Positions 50,443-58,891 of a stretch of 64,000 nt of DNA are shown in pieces; the stretch's first letter is position 1, and each line of letters begins with the position of its first letter. The DNA comes from Geodermatophilus obscurus (GTDB lineage: Bacteria; Actinomycetota; Actinomycetes; Mycobacteriales; Geodermatophilaceae), in NCBI RefSeq assembly GCF_900143215.1, contig NZ_FRDM01000002.1:124001-188000 (forward strand), in the 5' to 3' direction. Made by a program: the position numbers and the translations under genes. Below the pieces are notes generated by a model. That model was not told the origin of the DNA. It did not search any database and was given only the letters and a program-made list of their open reading frames with translations.

Positions 50443-50446
<4 letters not shown>
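49799..50446 (-). CDS. dhaL: Dihydroxyacetone kinase subunit DhaL (ADP-binding)
   Basis: 215 residues, all-helical DhaL fold. The Mg-ADP binding motif [18 protein letters not shown] is present near residues 29-46, then [17 protein letters not shown] and [16 protein letters not shown] and [20 protein letters not shown]. It transfers phosphate from its bound ADP/ATP to dihydroxyacetone on DhaK. GTG 50446 overlaps DhaK's TGA (GTGA), supporting equimolar synthesis. Confidence 0.9.
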
Positions 50447-51444
<998 letters not shown>

Positions 51445-51948
51445 CGCAGCCTCCTGACCTCGGCGTGCCCGGCGACGGGGTCACGTGGGCAGGAGGCTAG
51501 GAGGGTGCACCGACGGGCACAAGCGACCCGGGACCCTGGCCTTCGGGAACGATGGGGAGTCCCTGACCAGCGCACTCGTCCCGCGTCGGTCATCCAGACG
51601 GGTGCCAGGCCGCCGGACAGCACCGCAGAGCCGCCGAAGGCCCGGTCGGGCGCGGATGCGCTCGACCGGGCCCTCGGCGCGCGCGACCGCGGCCGACGGC
51701 GGAGGTCAGCCGACCGGCGATGGGAGGGCGTGTCGTCCTCGGTCGGGTCCTGGTCGGGATCGTCGTCCGGGAAGTCGAACGGCGGCGTCGGCGGCTGCCC
51801 CTCGGCGGACACCGGTACGTCGATCGTCACCTCGCCGGCCTCGGCGAACGTGCAGGTGCCGGTGACGATCCGGTCACGTCCCGCCCGTCCGGGCGTCGCT
51901 GCACCACCCGCGGGTACCGCCGGAGCCCCGTCCCGGGAGGAGGCCCGC
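51445..51948. other. Intergenic stretch containing a lipoprotein-gene relic
   Basis: About 500 bp between the divergent dhaK (minus) and the small membrane protein gene (plus). It includes the relic at 51705-51880 (minus). The rest shows nothing recognisable. Confidence 0.5.
51705..51880 (-). pseudogene. 3' relic of a PCuAC-like lipoprotein gene
   Basis: The minus-strand frame reads TGTCTFAEAGEVTIDVPV followed by an acidic/Pro-rich tail (PPFDFPDDDPDQDPTEDD). The first part matches the end of the intact lipoprotein at 25372-25863 (VTFAFATAGEVTLDVPV). Upstream coding sequence, signal peptide and start are missing, and the frame continues without a natural stop. It looks like the truncated end of a paralogue. 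Confidence 0.45.
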
Positions 51949-52242
51949 GTGGACTGGATCGTGCTCGTCGTCCTGCTGGCGCTGGCGGCGGCGCTGGCCG
52001 GGCAGGGGGCGCGGCTCGTCGCCCGGGGACGGCCGACGGCCGACGCCGATCCCGAGGCCGGCACCGACCGCGCCGTCCTCTCGCTGCTGCTCGTCGGCGC
52101 CGCCCTCGGGATCGGCGCGGCCGGCGCGGCCGTGGCCGCCGCCGGCGCTCCCGGACCGGTGCAGGCGGCCGTGTTCCTCGCCGCGGCGGTCGCGGTCGGC
52201 CTGCCCGTGGCCGCCGTCTGGCGGGGCGCCCGCCGCGGCTGA
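51949..52242 (+). CDS. Small three-helix membrane protein, unknown
   Basis: 97 residues with hydrophobic helices at about 3-24, 48-66 and 72-92, separated by a polar acidic loop (RPTADADPEAGTDR). GTG 51949 has a strong GGAGGAGG site 6 nt upstream. No family recognised. Convergent with the Spo0M gene. Confidence 0.6.
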   Translation: MDWIVLVVLLALAAALAGQGARLVARGRPTADADPEAGTDRAVLSLLLVGAALGIGAAGAAVAAAGAPGPVQAAVFLAAAVAVGLPVAAVWRGARRG

Positions 52243-52252
52243 CCGCGGCCGG

Positions 52253-53032
52253 TCAGAACCAGCCGCGCCGGGCGCCGAGCTGCCGGACGGCGGCGTCCAG
52301 CTGCGCGGCCACGGTACGGACGTCGGTGTCGGTGTGGCCCAGCCGCAGCCGGCCGCCGACGTCCCGCCCCTCGCTGAGCAGCCCGCCGCGCCGGTCGACC
52401 TCCAGGACGACGTCCACCCCCTGCGGGTCGGCGAGGAAGGTGACCTCCAGCTCGTTGACCCGGCCGCGCAGCCCGTACGGCGGGGCGAACTCGACCTCCT
52501 GGTAGAAGGGCAGCTCGCCGCCGCGGACACGGCCCTTCTCCACGTCGGCGCCGCGGAAGGCGAAGCCCAGGCTGTCCAACGCCTGCAGCACCGTGCGCTG
52601 CACCGGCAGCGGCAGCACGGTCACCGGGTCCAGGTCGCCGGGGTCGACCGAGCCCGCGATGTCCAGCCGGGTGCGCAGGCCGACGCGCATGCCGCGCAGG
52701 TGCCAGCCGTCGATCGCGGTGATCGGGCACTGCCACGGCACCGGCAGGCTGAACGGCAGGGCGTGCCGAGCGCCGGGCTCGACCCGCGCGGCCCCGGCGA
52801 CGGCGACCGTGCCGAAGGTGACCTCTTCGCGCCAGGAGCTGTCGCCGCGCTCCACCTCGACGGTGGCCTGCAGCGCGACGCGGACCTCGGTGACGTCCTG
52901 GGGGACCGTGCCGCCGGTGACGTGGACGGTGCCGGTCACCGACCCGCCCGGGGTCGTCTCCGGCCGGTCCAGCACGGTCTCGACGCCGGCGCCGCCGGAG
53001 CCCAGGCGCGCCATCATGCCGCGGAGAGCCAT
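52253..53032 (-). CDS. Sporulation-control protein Spo0M family (arrestin-like)
   Basis: 259 residues with the Spo0M N-terminal domain: VETVLDRPETTPGGSVTGTVHVTGGTVPQDVTEVRVAL, then PFSLPVPWQCPITAIDGWHLRGMRVGLRTRLDIAGSVDPGDLDPV, and a C-terminal part with YQEVEFAPP. The fold is related to arrestins. In Bacillus Spo0M affects sporulation and cell division; in actinobacteria its role is unclear. ATG 53032 has AGGAGG about 5 nt upstream. Confidence 0.85.
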   Translation of the reverse strand: MALRGMMARLGSGGAGVETVLDRPETTPGGSVTGTVHVTGGTVPQDVTEVRVALQATVEVERGDSSWREEVTFGTVAVAGAARVEPGARHALPFSLPVPWQCPITAIDGWHLRGMRVGLRTRLDIAGSVDPGDLDPVTVLPLPVQRTVLQALDSLGFAFRGADVEKGRVRGGELPFYQEVEFAPPYGLRGRVNELEVTFLADPQGVDVVLEVDRRGGLLSEGRDVGGRLRLGHTDTDVRTVAAQLDAAVRQLGARRGWF

Positions 53033-53252
53033 CGATCCTCCTGGTCGAGGGAGTGGGGTCGGGACGAGGGATCGTCCCCGCAGCCTGTCACGGCGTCCGG
53101 CCACGTGTCACCGCCCCGTGAGCAGGGCACCTGCGTCCCGTGGACCTGCCGACCGGCACGACCGCACTGGTGGACGGAGGCGGTGCCCGGCACGCTCGGA
53201 GGACCGCGTGCGACCTGGCGGCCCGCCGGAGCGCCGTCCCGAGGGGAGGCAC

Positions 53253-54443
53253 GTGAGCGAGACCTTCAGCCTGGGCCGGATCGCCGGCATCCGTGTCGGC
53301 GTGAACGCCAGCGTCCTGGTGATCGTCCTGATCATCGCCGGGGGACTGGCGTTCGGCCGGTTCCCCCTCGTGCTGCCCGGCCGCGGTGCCGCCGCGTACG
53401 CCGCCGCCGGGGTGGCGGCCGCGGTTGCCTTCCTCGCCTCGCTGCTGGCGCACGAACTGGCCCACGCCCTGGTGGCCCGCCGCAACGGGGTCGAGGTGGA
53501 GGGCATCACCCTGTGGCTGCTGGGCGGGGTGGCCCGGCTCCGGGGCGGCGCCCGCACGCCCGGAGCGGAGTTCCGCATCGCAGGCGTCGGCCCGCTCACC
53601 AGCCTCGTCCTCGGCGTCCTCTTCGCCGCCGGCGCCGTCCTGGTCCGGCTCGCGGGGGCCGACGGGCTGCCGGTGGCGGTCCTCGACTACCTCGCCGGCA
53701 TCAACGTGGTGCTCGCCGTCTTCAACCTCGTGCCGGCCGCTCCGCTCGACGGCGGGCGGTTGCTGCGGGCCCTGCTCTGGCGCCTCCGCGGTGACGCGTG
53801 GTCCTCGGCGGTGACCGCGGCGCGGGCGGGCCGGGTCTTCGGCTTCGCCCTGATCGCCCTGGGCTTCCTGCAGCTGGTCACCGGACGGGGTCTCGGCGGG
53901 CTGTGGCTCGTGCTGGTCGGGCTGTTCCTGGTGAACGCGGCCACGGCCGAGGAGCAGCACGCGCAGGTGTCCGGCCGACTGGGTGGACTGACCGTCGGCG
54001 CGGTCATGAGCGGCCCCGTGCTGGTCGCCGACCCGGACCTGACCGTCGAGCGGTTCCTGCACGAGGTGGCCCTGGTGCAGCGCTTCAGCACCTATCCGCT
54101 CGTCGAACCCTCGGGTGCACTCGTCGGCCTGGTGACGCTCAACCGGCTGCGCTCGGTGCCGCCCGCGGCCCGGGCCACGACACGGCTGCGGGACGTCGCC
54201 TGCCCGCGGGCGGAGATCCCGGTCGCCCGGCCCGGTGAGCCGCTGACCGAGCTGCTGCCGCGGATGGCGGGGTGCAGCGACGGCCGCGCGGTCGTCCTCG
54301 ACGGAAGCCGGGTCGTCGGCGTGGTCTCACCGAGCGACGTCGCCCGGACCCTCCAGCTGGCCGACCTGGCCGCCTTCGACCGGTACCCGTCGGCGGGCGG
54401 CGGAGCCGACGTCGCCCGCGTACCGGACACCGGCCGCCCCTGA
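53253..54443 (+). CDS. Site-2 protease (M50) family protein with CBS domains
   Basis: 396 residues. Zinc motif HELAHA (His67, Glu68, His71) and the second motif NLVPAAPLDGGRLLRALLW (about 153-171) within six helices form the intramembrane protease. A tandem CBS pair covers about 245-385 (VMSGPVLVADPDLTVERFL and DGSRVVGVVSPSDVARTLQ). The domain layout equals the M50/S2P group III proteases that may sense ATP or S-adenosyl ligands by CBS domains. The substrate, perhaps an anti-sigma factor, is not in the window. GTG 53253 has GGGGAGGCAC upstream. Confidence 0.88.
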   Translation: MSETFSLGRIAGIRVGVNASVLVIVLIIAGGLAFGRFPLVLPGRGAAAYAAAGVAAAVAFLASLLAHELAHALVARRNGVEVEGITLWLLGGVARLRGGARTPGAEFRIAGVGPLTSLVLGVLFAAGAVLVRLAGADGLPVAVLDYLAGINVVLAVFNLVPAAPLDGGRLLRALLWRLRGDAWSSAVTAARAGRVFGFALIALGFLQLVTGRGLGGLWLVLVGLFLVNAATAEEQHAQVSGRLGGLTVGAVMSGPVLVADPDLTVERFLHEVALVQRFSTYPLVEPSGALVGLVTLNRLRSVPPAARATTRLRDVACPRAEIPVARPGEPLTELLPRMAGCSDGRAVVLDGSRVVGVVSPSDVARTLQLADLAAFDRYPSAGGGADVARVPDTGRP

Positions 54444-54465
54444 CGCCCCCGCCGTCCGGAGGCGG

Positions 54466-55314
54466 TCAGGCGCCGCCGGCGAAGCGGCGCTCGGCGCGGG
54501 CCGCCAGCACCGGGTAGAGCCGCGGCGCCAGCCGGACCAGCAGGTCGACGACCTTGGCGTCGTTGCCGACGAGGATGCGCGGCCGACCTGCCTCCACCCC
54601 GTCGACGACGATCCGCGCGGCCCGCTCCGGCGGCATCCTCAGCAGCTTCTCGGTGTAGGCCCGGTGGCGGGCCTCGTCGGCCGCGGTGACCTCCTGGCCC
54701 TGGGCCTTCGCGTGCTCGAACGCGGCGGTGGCGATGTTGGTCCGCACCCCGCCGGGGTGGACCACGCTGACCTGCACCGGGTGCCCGGCGGCCAGCAGCT
54801 CCGCGCGCAGGCTCTCGGTGAAGCCGCGGACGCCGAACTTGCTGGTGCAGTAGGCCGTCATGCGGCCCTGGCCCATGATCCCGTTGAGGCTGGAGACGTT
54901 GACGACGTGCCCGTCGCCGGAGGCGATCAGGTGCGGCAGGAACGCCTTGGTGCCGTGGAGCACGCCGAACAGGTTGATCGACAGGACCCGGTCGTAGTCC
55001 GCCCAGCTGCTGTCGAGCACGGTGCTGGCGCCGGCGACCCCGGCGTTGTTGTAGACCTGGTGGACGACGCCGAAGTGCTCCGCCACCGCGCTCGCGTACG
55101 CCTCGACGGCCGCACGGTCGCTGACGTCGAGCCGGGCGGTGTGCGCTTGCGCGCCCAGCGCCCCGGCGCGGTCGGCGGTCTCGCCCAGGCCCAGCTCGTC
55201 GACGTCGGACAGCGCCAGCCGGGCGCCACGCCTCGCCAGCTCGAGGGCCAGCTGCCGGCCGATGCCGGAGCCGGCGCCGGTGACGACGGCGACCTTGCCG
55301 CGCACGCTGCTCAT
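54466..55314 (-). CDS. Short-chain dehydrogenase/reductase
   Basis: 282 residues, classical SDR. TGAGSGIG (12-19), NNAG (89-92), catalytic Ser142, Tyr155 and Lys159 in NVSSLNG and YCTSK. Oxidises or reduces an alcohol/ketone with NAD(P). ATG 55314 overlaps the stop of the hydrolase relic (ATGA) and has AGGAGG 8 nt upstream. With the FMO it resembles the mymA-lipR-sad order of M. tuberculosis. Confidence 0.88.
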   Translation of the reverse strand: MSSVRGKVAVVTGAGSGIGRQLALELARRGARLALSDVDELGLGETADRAGALGAQAHTARLDVSDRAAVEAYASAVAEHFGVVHQVYNNAGVAGASTVLDSSWADYDRVLSINLFGVLHGTKAFLPHLIASGDGHVVNVSSLNGIMGQGRMTAYCTSKFGVRGFTESLRAELLAAGHPVQVSVVHPGGVRTNIATAAFEHAKAQGQEVTAADEARHRAYTEKLLRMPPERAARIVVDGVEAGRPRILVGNDAKVVDLLVRLAPRLYPVLAARAERRFAGGA

Positions 55315-55497
55315 CGGGTTCCTCCTGCGGTGGTCTGGACGAGGTCGGTGGTGAGCGCGACGAGCCGGTCGACGACGCCGGGAGCGAGGTGGTGACAGCA
55401 GCGGCGTCCCGTCGTCCGGCCCGTCGATGCGGTAGCAGATCCGCGGGCCGGCCGGGAGGTCGACGAAGCGGTCGGTGTCCGCCGCCGTGGCCGTCAC
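55311..55497 (-). pseudogene. Internally deleted alpha/beta-hydrolase gene (microrelic)
   Basis: Only 187 bp. The 5' end is intact: GTG 55497 overlaps the FMO stop (GTGA) and encodes [18 protein letters not shown], then RICYRIDGPDDGTPLL, a typical alpha/beta-hydrolase start. The 3' end, in another frame, reads HHLAPGVVDRLVALTTDL and ends with a TGA overlapping the SDR start. The central 200-250 codons with the catalytic residues are gone, so the gene cannot function. The operon junctions are preserved on both sides. Confidence 0.65.
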
Positions 55498-56990
55498 GCG
55501 CCCAGCGCCACGCGGTCGGCCGCGCGGAACAGCTGCAGCTCGGGGTCGGTGACGCTGTCGGCGCGCAGCAGCTTGACGTCGGTGGAGTAGCTCATCGAGG
55601 TCAGCCACGGCATCCGGTCGCCCTGGCGGGGGAGCTGGTCGACGGCGCGCTGGATGTAGCCCGCGGCGAAGTCGAGGAAGGGCCGGGTCGGCATGTCCGG
55701 GTCGCTGGGCTCGGCCCGGGCGACGTCCTGGCCGGAAGCGTCCATGTGCGCCAGCAGCCGGCAGAAGTGCTCGCAGAGCAGGCCGATCTTCAGCGTCCAG
55801 GACGAGTTCGTGTAGCCGATGGCCAGCACGAAGTTGGGGACGCCGGACAGCATCATCCCCTTGTAGGTCACCGTGTCGGGCAGGTGCACCGGCTCGCCGT
55901 CGACGGTCAGCTGCATGCCGCCGATCGCCTGCACGTTGAGCCCGGTGGCGGTGACGATGACGTCGGCCTGCAGCTCGCGGCCGGACGCCAGCCGCACCCC
56001 GTCCTCGGTGAAGGTCTCGATCCGGTCGGTGACGACGTCGGCCGTCCCGTTCCGGATGGCGCGGAACAGGTCACCGTCGGGGACGGCGCACAGCCGCTGG
56101 GCCCACGGGTCGTACGGGGGGTTGAAGTGCTCGTCGACCGGATAGCCCGCGGGCAGTTGCTTGGTGTTGACCCAGCGGATCAGCTTCCGGGCCGCCTTCG
56201 GGTACCTCTGGCAGAACTTCCAGATGCCGATGCCGCGGGCGATGTTCTTGCGCCGCGTCAGCGCGAACGCGCGCTCGTCGCCGAGCAGCGCGCGCAGCCG
56301 GTCGGCGAGGGCGTCGTTGCGCGGCACGGGCATCACGTAGGACGGCGTGCGCTGCAGCATCGTCACGTGCCCGGCGGTTCCGGCCATCGCCGGCACCAGG
56401 GTGACCGCGGTGGCGCCGCTGCCGATCACCAGCACCCGCTTGCCGGTGTAGTCGAGGTCCTCGGGCCAGGCCTGCGGGTGCACGATCGGGCCGCGGAAGC
56501 GCTCCCGGCCGGCGAAGACCGGCGTGAAGCCCTCGTCGTAGCGGTAGTAGCCGCCGGCGCAGAACAGCCAGCCGGCGCTCAGCTGCAGCCGCTCGCCGGT
56601 GTCGGTGCGCTCGACGTCGACGGTCCAGCGGGCGTCGGCGGTCGACCACGAGGCCGCCAGCACCCGGTGGGAGTACCGGATGGAGGCGTCCAGGCCGTTC
56701 TCGGTGATCGTCTCGCGCAGGTAGGCGAGGATCCGCGGTGCGTCGGCGATCGACTGCTCGTCCCGCCAGGGCTTGAACTCGTAGCCGAACGTGTGCAGGT
56801 CGGAGTCCGACCGGATGCCGGGGTAGCGGAACAGGTCCCAGGTGCCGCCGGAGGCCTCACGGGCCTCGAGGATCGCGAAGCTCTTCGCCGGCAGCTCCGT
56901 CTTCAGGTACCGCCCGGCCCCGATGCCGGAGATCCCGGCCCCGACGACGAGGACGTCGAGGTGCTCGGCCGGCGACTGCGGAGTGGTCAC
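55494..56990 (-). CDS. Flavin-containing / Baeyer-Villiger-type monooxygenase (EthA/MymA-like)
   Basis: 498 residues. FAD Rossmann motif [15 protein letters not shown] (15-29), [16 protein letters not shown] (54-69), BVMO fingerprint [12 protein letters not shown] (165-176) and the NADPH Rossmann motif [16 protein letters not shown] (187-202). It inserts or adds oxygen to ketones or soft nucleophiles. The neighbouring SDR and hydrolase relic suggest a pathway for an aliphatic or lipid-derived carbonyl, as in the mymA operon. GTG 56990 follows GGAGGG closely. Confidence 0.88.
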   Translation of the reverse strand: MTTPQSPAEHLDVLVVGAGISGIGAGRYLKTELPAKSFAILEAREASGGTWDLFRYPGIRSDSDLHTFGYEFKPWRDEQSIADAPRILAYLRETITENGLDASIRYSHRVLAASWSTADARWTVDVERTDTGERLQLSAGWLFCAGGYYRYDEGFTPVFAGRERFRGPIVHPQAWPEDLDYTGKRVLVIGSGATAVTLVPAMAGTAGHVTMLQRTPSYVMPVPRNDALADRLRALLGDERAFALTRRKNIARGIGIWKFCQRYPKAARKLIRWVNTKQLPAGYPVDEHFNPPYDPWAQRLCAVPDGDLFRAIRNGTADVVTDRIETFTEDGVRLASGRELQADVIVTATGLNVQAIGGMQLTVDGEPVHLPDTVTYKGMMLSGVPNFVLAIGYTNSSWTLKIGLLCEHFCRLLAHMDASGQDVARAEPSDPDMPTRPFLDFAAGYIQRAVDQLPRQGDRMPWLTSMSYSTDVKLLRADSVTDPELQLFRAADRVALGA

Positions 56991-57055
56991 CCCTCCGACT
57001 CTCCGTGGTCCCCGGCGCTTCGCGCCACCGCACGGTGCACCACGATGCTCGCCAG

Positions 57056-57618
57056 GTGGTGCAGAGTGCTGCGGAACTGCGGTGGCCGGACGTCTCCCCG
57101 CGCGTGCGGGAGCTGTTCCGGCGCGGCGCGGAGGTGGCGCTCGACCCGGAGGACGAGTGGGCCGCCGTCACCCTGCTGCTGGAGGGCGCTCCCATCAGCC
57201 CGGCCCGCGCCGAGGCACAGCTCGGCTACGGTCTCGCCGGCCCGCACACCGCCGTGGTCGTGGAGAGCGGGTCGGGGACGGCCTCCGAGCAGCTGGAGGC
57301 CGCCGCGGAGGCCGTCGTCCGGGCGAGCGGTGCCGCGCACCGCCTGACCGTCGTCGCCGGCGCCGCCGCGCTGTGGGTCTGGCTGCCGGTGGCGACCGCG
57401 CCGAACGCGGGCCGGCTGGCCGGCGAGCTGGCCGCGCACCCCGACGTCCGGGTGGCGTCGGCCGCCCCGGCCGGGACGTCGACGGCTGCCGCCGCAGCCA
57501 CCTCGACGCCGCCACCACCCAGCGGATGGTCGCCCGGCTGGAAGAGGACCCCACCGCCCCCCGCCACGCGCCCGCCGCGAGCGTGCGGGCGGTGGGGGCA
57601 GCGGGGTCCTCTGACTAG
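57056..57618 (+). pseudogene. Relic of a PucR/CdaR-type transcriptional regulator
   Basis: Reads [20 protein letters not shown] (N-terminal type), then jumps to EGAPISPARAEAQLGYGLAG of the central GGDEF-like domain. After about 57475 the match continues in a second frame (GRDVDGCRRSHLDAATTQRM) before ending at 57618. The C-terminal PucR HTH is missing. At least two deletions and one frameshift are needed to explain it. Divergent from the FMO, it may have been the regulator of that operon. Confidence 0.5.
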
Positions 57619-58061
57619 CCCAGCGAGGCGGTCAGGGTGATCGCGTCCGCCGTGACGGTGGTGCACTCGAGGGTCAGCGGGCCGGCCGAGACGCTCTCCC
57701 CCGAACTGCAGGACACCTCGCGGTCGCCCACCCGGACGGTCGCCCGGCCGTCCTGGACGGTGCCCAGCGAGACCTGCGTCCCGAGGACGTCCGCCTGCGC
57801 GCCGTCGCCGGTGAGGGTGAGCGAGCAGGAGGTGCCGGTGCAGTCCACGCCGGCGTCCGCGCCGGTGGGGTCGGAGGCGGCGGTGTCCTCCGGCGCGGTG
57901 GTGTCCGTCGTCCCGGTGTCCCCGGCGGGGGCCGACGTGTCCGTGGTGGCGGTCCCGGAGGTGGTGGTGTCCTCGCTGCAGGCCGCCAGCGGCACCAGCA
58001 GCAGGGCGCCGGCGAGCATCCCGGAGGCGAGCCGGCGGTGGTGGATCGTGCTCGTGTCCAT
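57615..58061 (-). CDS. Small lipoprotein with Thr/Ser-rich linker
   Basis: 148 residues. Signal peptide with lipobox LAAC (ASGMLAGALLLVPLAAC), a Thr/Ser/Asp-rich flexible linker (about 29-70), then a beta-rich domain with two Cys pairs (DCTGTSCSL and EVSCSSGESV...LEC). It is probably anchored outside the membrane. No family recognised. ATG 58061 has TACCGT 6 nt upstream and no ribosome site. Confidence 0.7.
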   Translation of the reverse strand: MDTSTIHHRRLASGMLAGALLLVPLAACSEDTTTSGTATTDTSAPAGDTGTTDTTAPEDTAASDPTGADAGVDCTGTSCSLTLTGDGAQADVLGTQVSLGTVQDGRATVRVGDREVSCSSGESVSAGPLTLECTTVTADAITLTASLG

Positions 58062-58067
58062 GTCCCG

Positions 58068-58073
58068 ACGGTA
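58068..58073 (-). promoter_or_regulatory. Putative -10 element TACCGT of a leaderless promoter
   Basis: TACCGT on the minus strand ends 6 nt before ATG 58061. Confidence 0.45.
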
Positions 58074-58147
58074 GGGAGTGCGGCCGTGACCTTCGCGGCG
58101 AACGGGAGTTCCGTCACACTCCCGTGACCCGCGGCGCCGCACCCGCG

Positions 58148-58891
58148 TCAGGAGCCCAGGACGACGCCGCTGCCGGAGACCCGGATCGACAGTCCGTCCG
58201 GCTGCACCGCGACGTCGACGTCCCCCTCCTCGAACAGCAGGGGGTCCAGGGGTACCGGAAAGGTGAACCGCTGCCGGAGCAGCAGCTCCTCGAGCCCGTC
58301 GAGCGCGGGCGGAGCGTCCAGCTGCGTGGGCCGCACGAGCAGCGCGCCGGCCTCCGGTGCGACCTCGGCGAGGGCGGAGACCTCCCGGACCCCACCGGAG
58401 GTGTCGACGGTCCCGGTGAGCCGCAGCTGCTCCTCGCCGGCCGGCTCGGCCTCCAGCCGGCGACTGGTGAAGCGCAGGTAGCGGTCCAGGTCGTCGTGGG
58501 TCAGCAGGGCCCGCTCGACGGACCGCCCGACGAACACCTCGTCGGTGTTGCCGTCGAGCAGGTCGTGGAAGGAGAGGTACACACCACTCAGCTCGGCCTC
58601 GACGGCCCGCAGCCGCACGGGACCGGCGGACACGGTGCCGCTGTCGACCTCGACGTCGTCGTAGCGACCGCGCAGGGCCTGGAGCAGGACCGGGCTGCCG
58701 TGCACCAGCACGGTGGGGCGTTCGAGGATGCCGGTCTGCTCCTGCACGGCGCGGGCCAGCACGGACTCCGCACCGGCGCGGGCCAGCCACTCGGCCGCCC
58801 ACAGCAGCAGCGCGGTCCCCAGGACGACGGTCAGCGCGAGCGCGACGGTGGCGCGCCGGCCGTGGACCGGGGGCGCCGGGCCCGTGCTCAC
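58148..58891 (-). CDS. LmeA-like (DUF2993) phospholipid-binding protein
   Basis: 247 residues with an N-terminal transmembrane anchor (ATVALALTVVLGTALLLWAAEW). The DUF2993 domain follows (ALRGRYDDVEVDSGTVSAGPVRLRAVEAELSGVYL), as in LmeA, which is needed for lipomannan maturation in mycobacteria, where it binds phosphatidylinositol. GTG 58891 overlaps the MMPL stop (GTGA), so it works with that exporter. It may shuttle lipid across the periplasm. Confidence 0.75.
   Translation of the reverse strand: MSTGPAPPVHGRRATVALALTVVLGTALLLWAAEWLARAGAESVLARAVQEQTGILERPTVLVHGSPVLLQALRGRYDDVEVDSGTVSAGPVRLRAVEAELSGVYLSFHDLLDGNTDEVFVGRSVERALLTHDDLDRYLRFTSRRLEAEPAGEEQLRLTGTVDTSGGVREVSALAEVAPEAGALLVRPTQLDAPPALDGLEELLLRQRFTFPVPLDPLLFEEGDVDVAVQPDGLSIRVSGSGVVLGS

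Noticed and set aside
51445-51948. A DhaR/DhaQ-type regulator gene next to dhaK
   Set aside because: No HTH or DhaK-like frame is present; only the lipoprotein-gene relic is recognisable.
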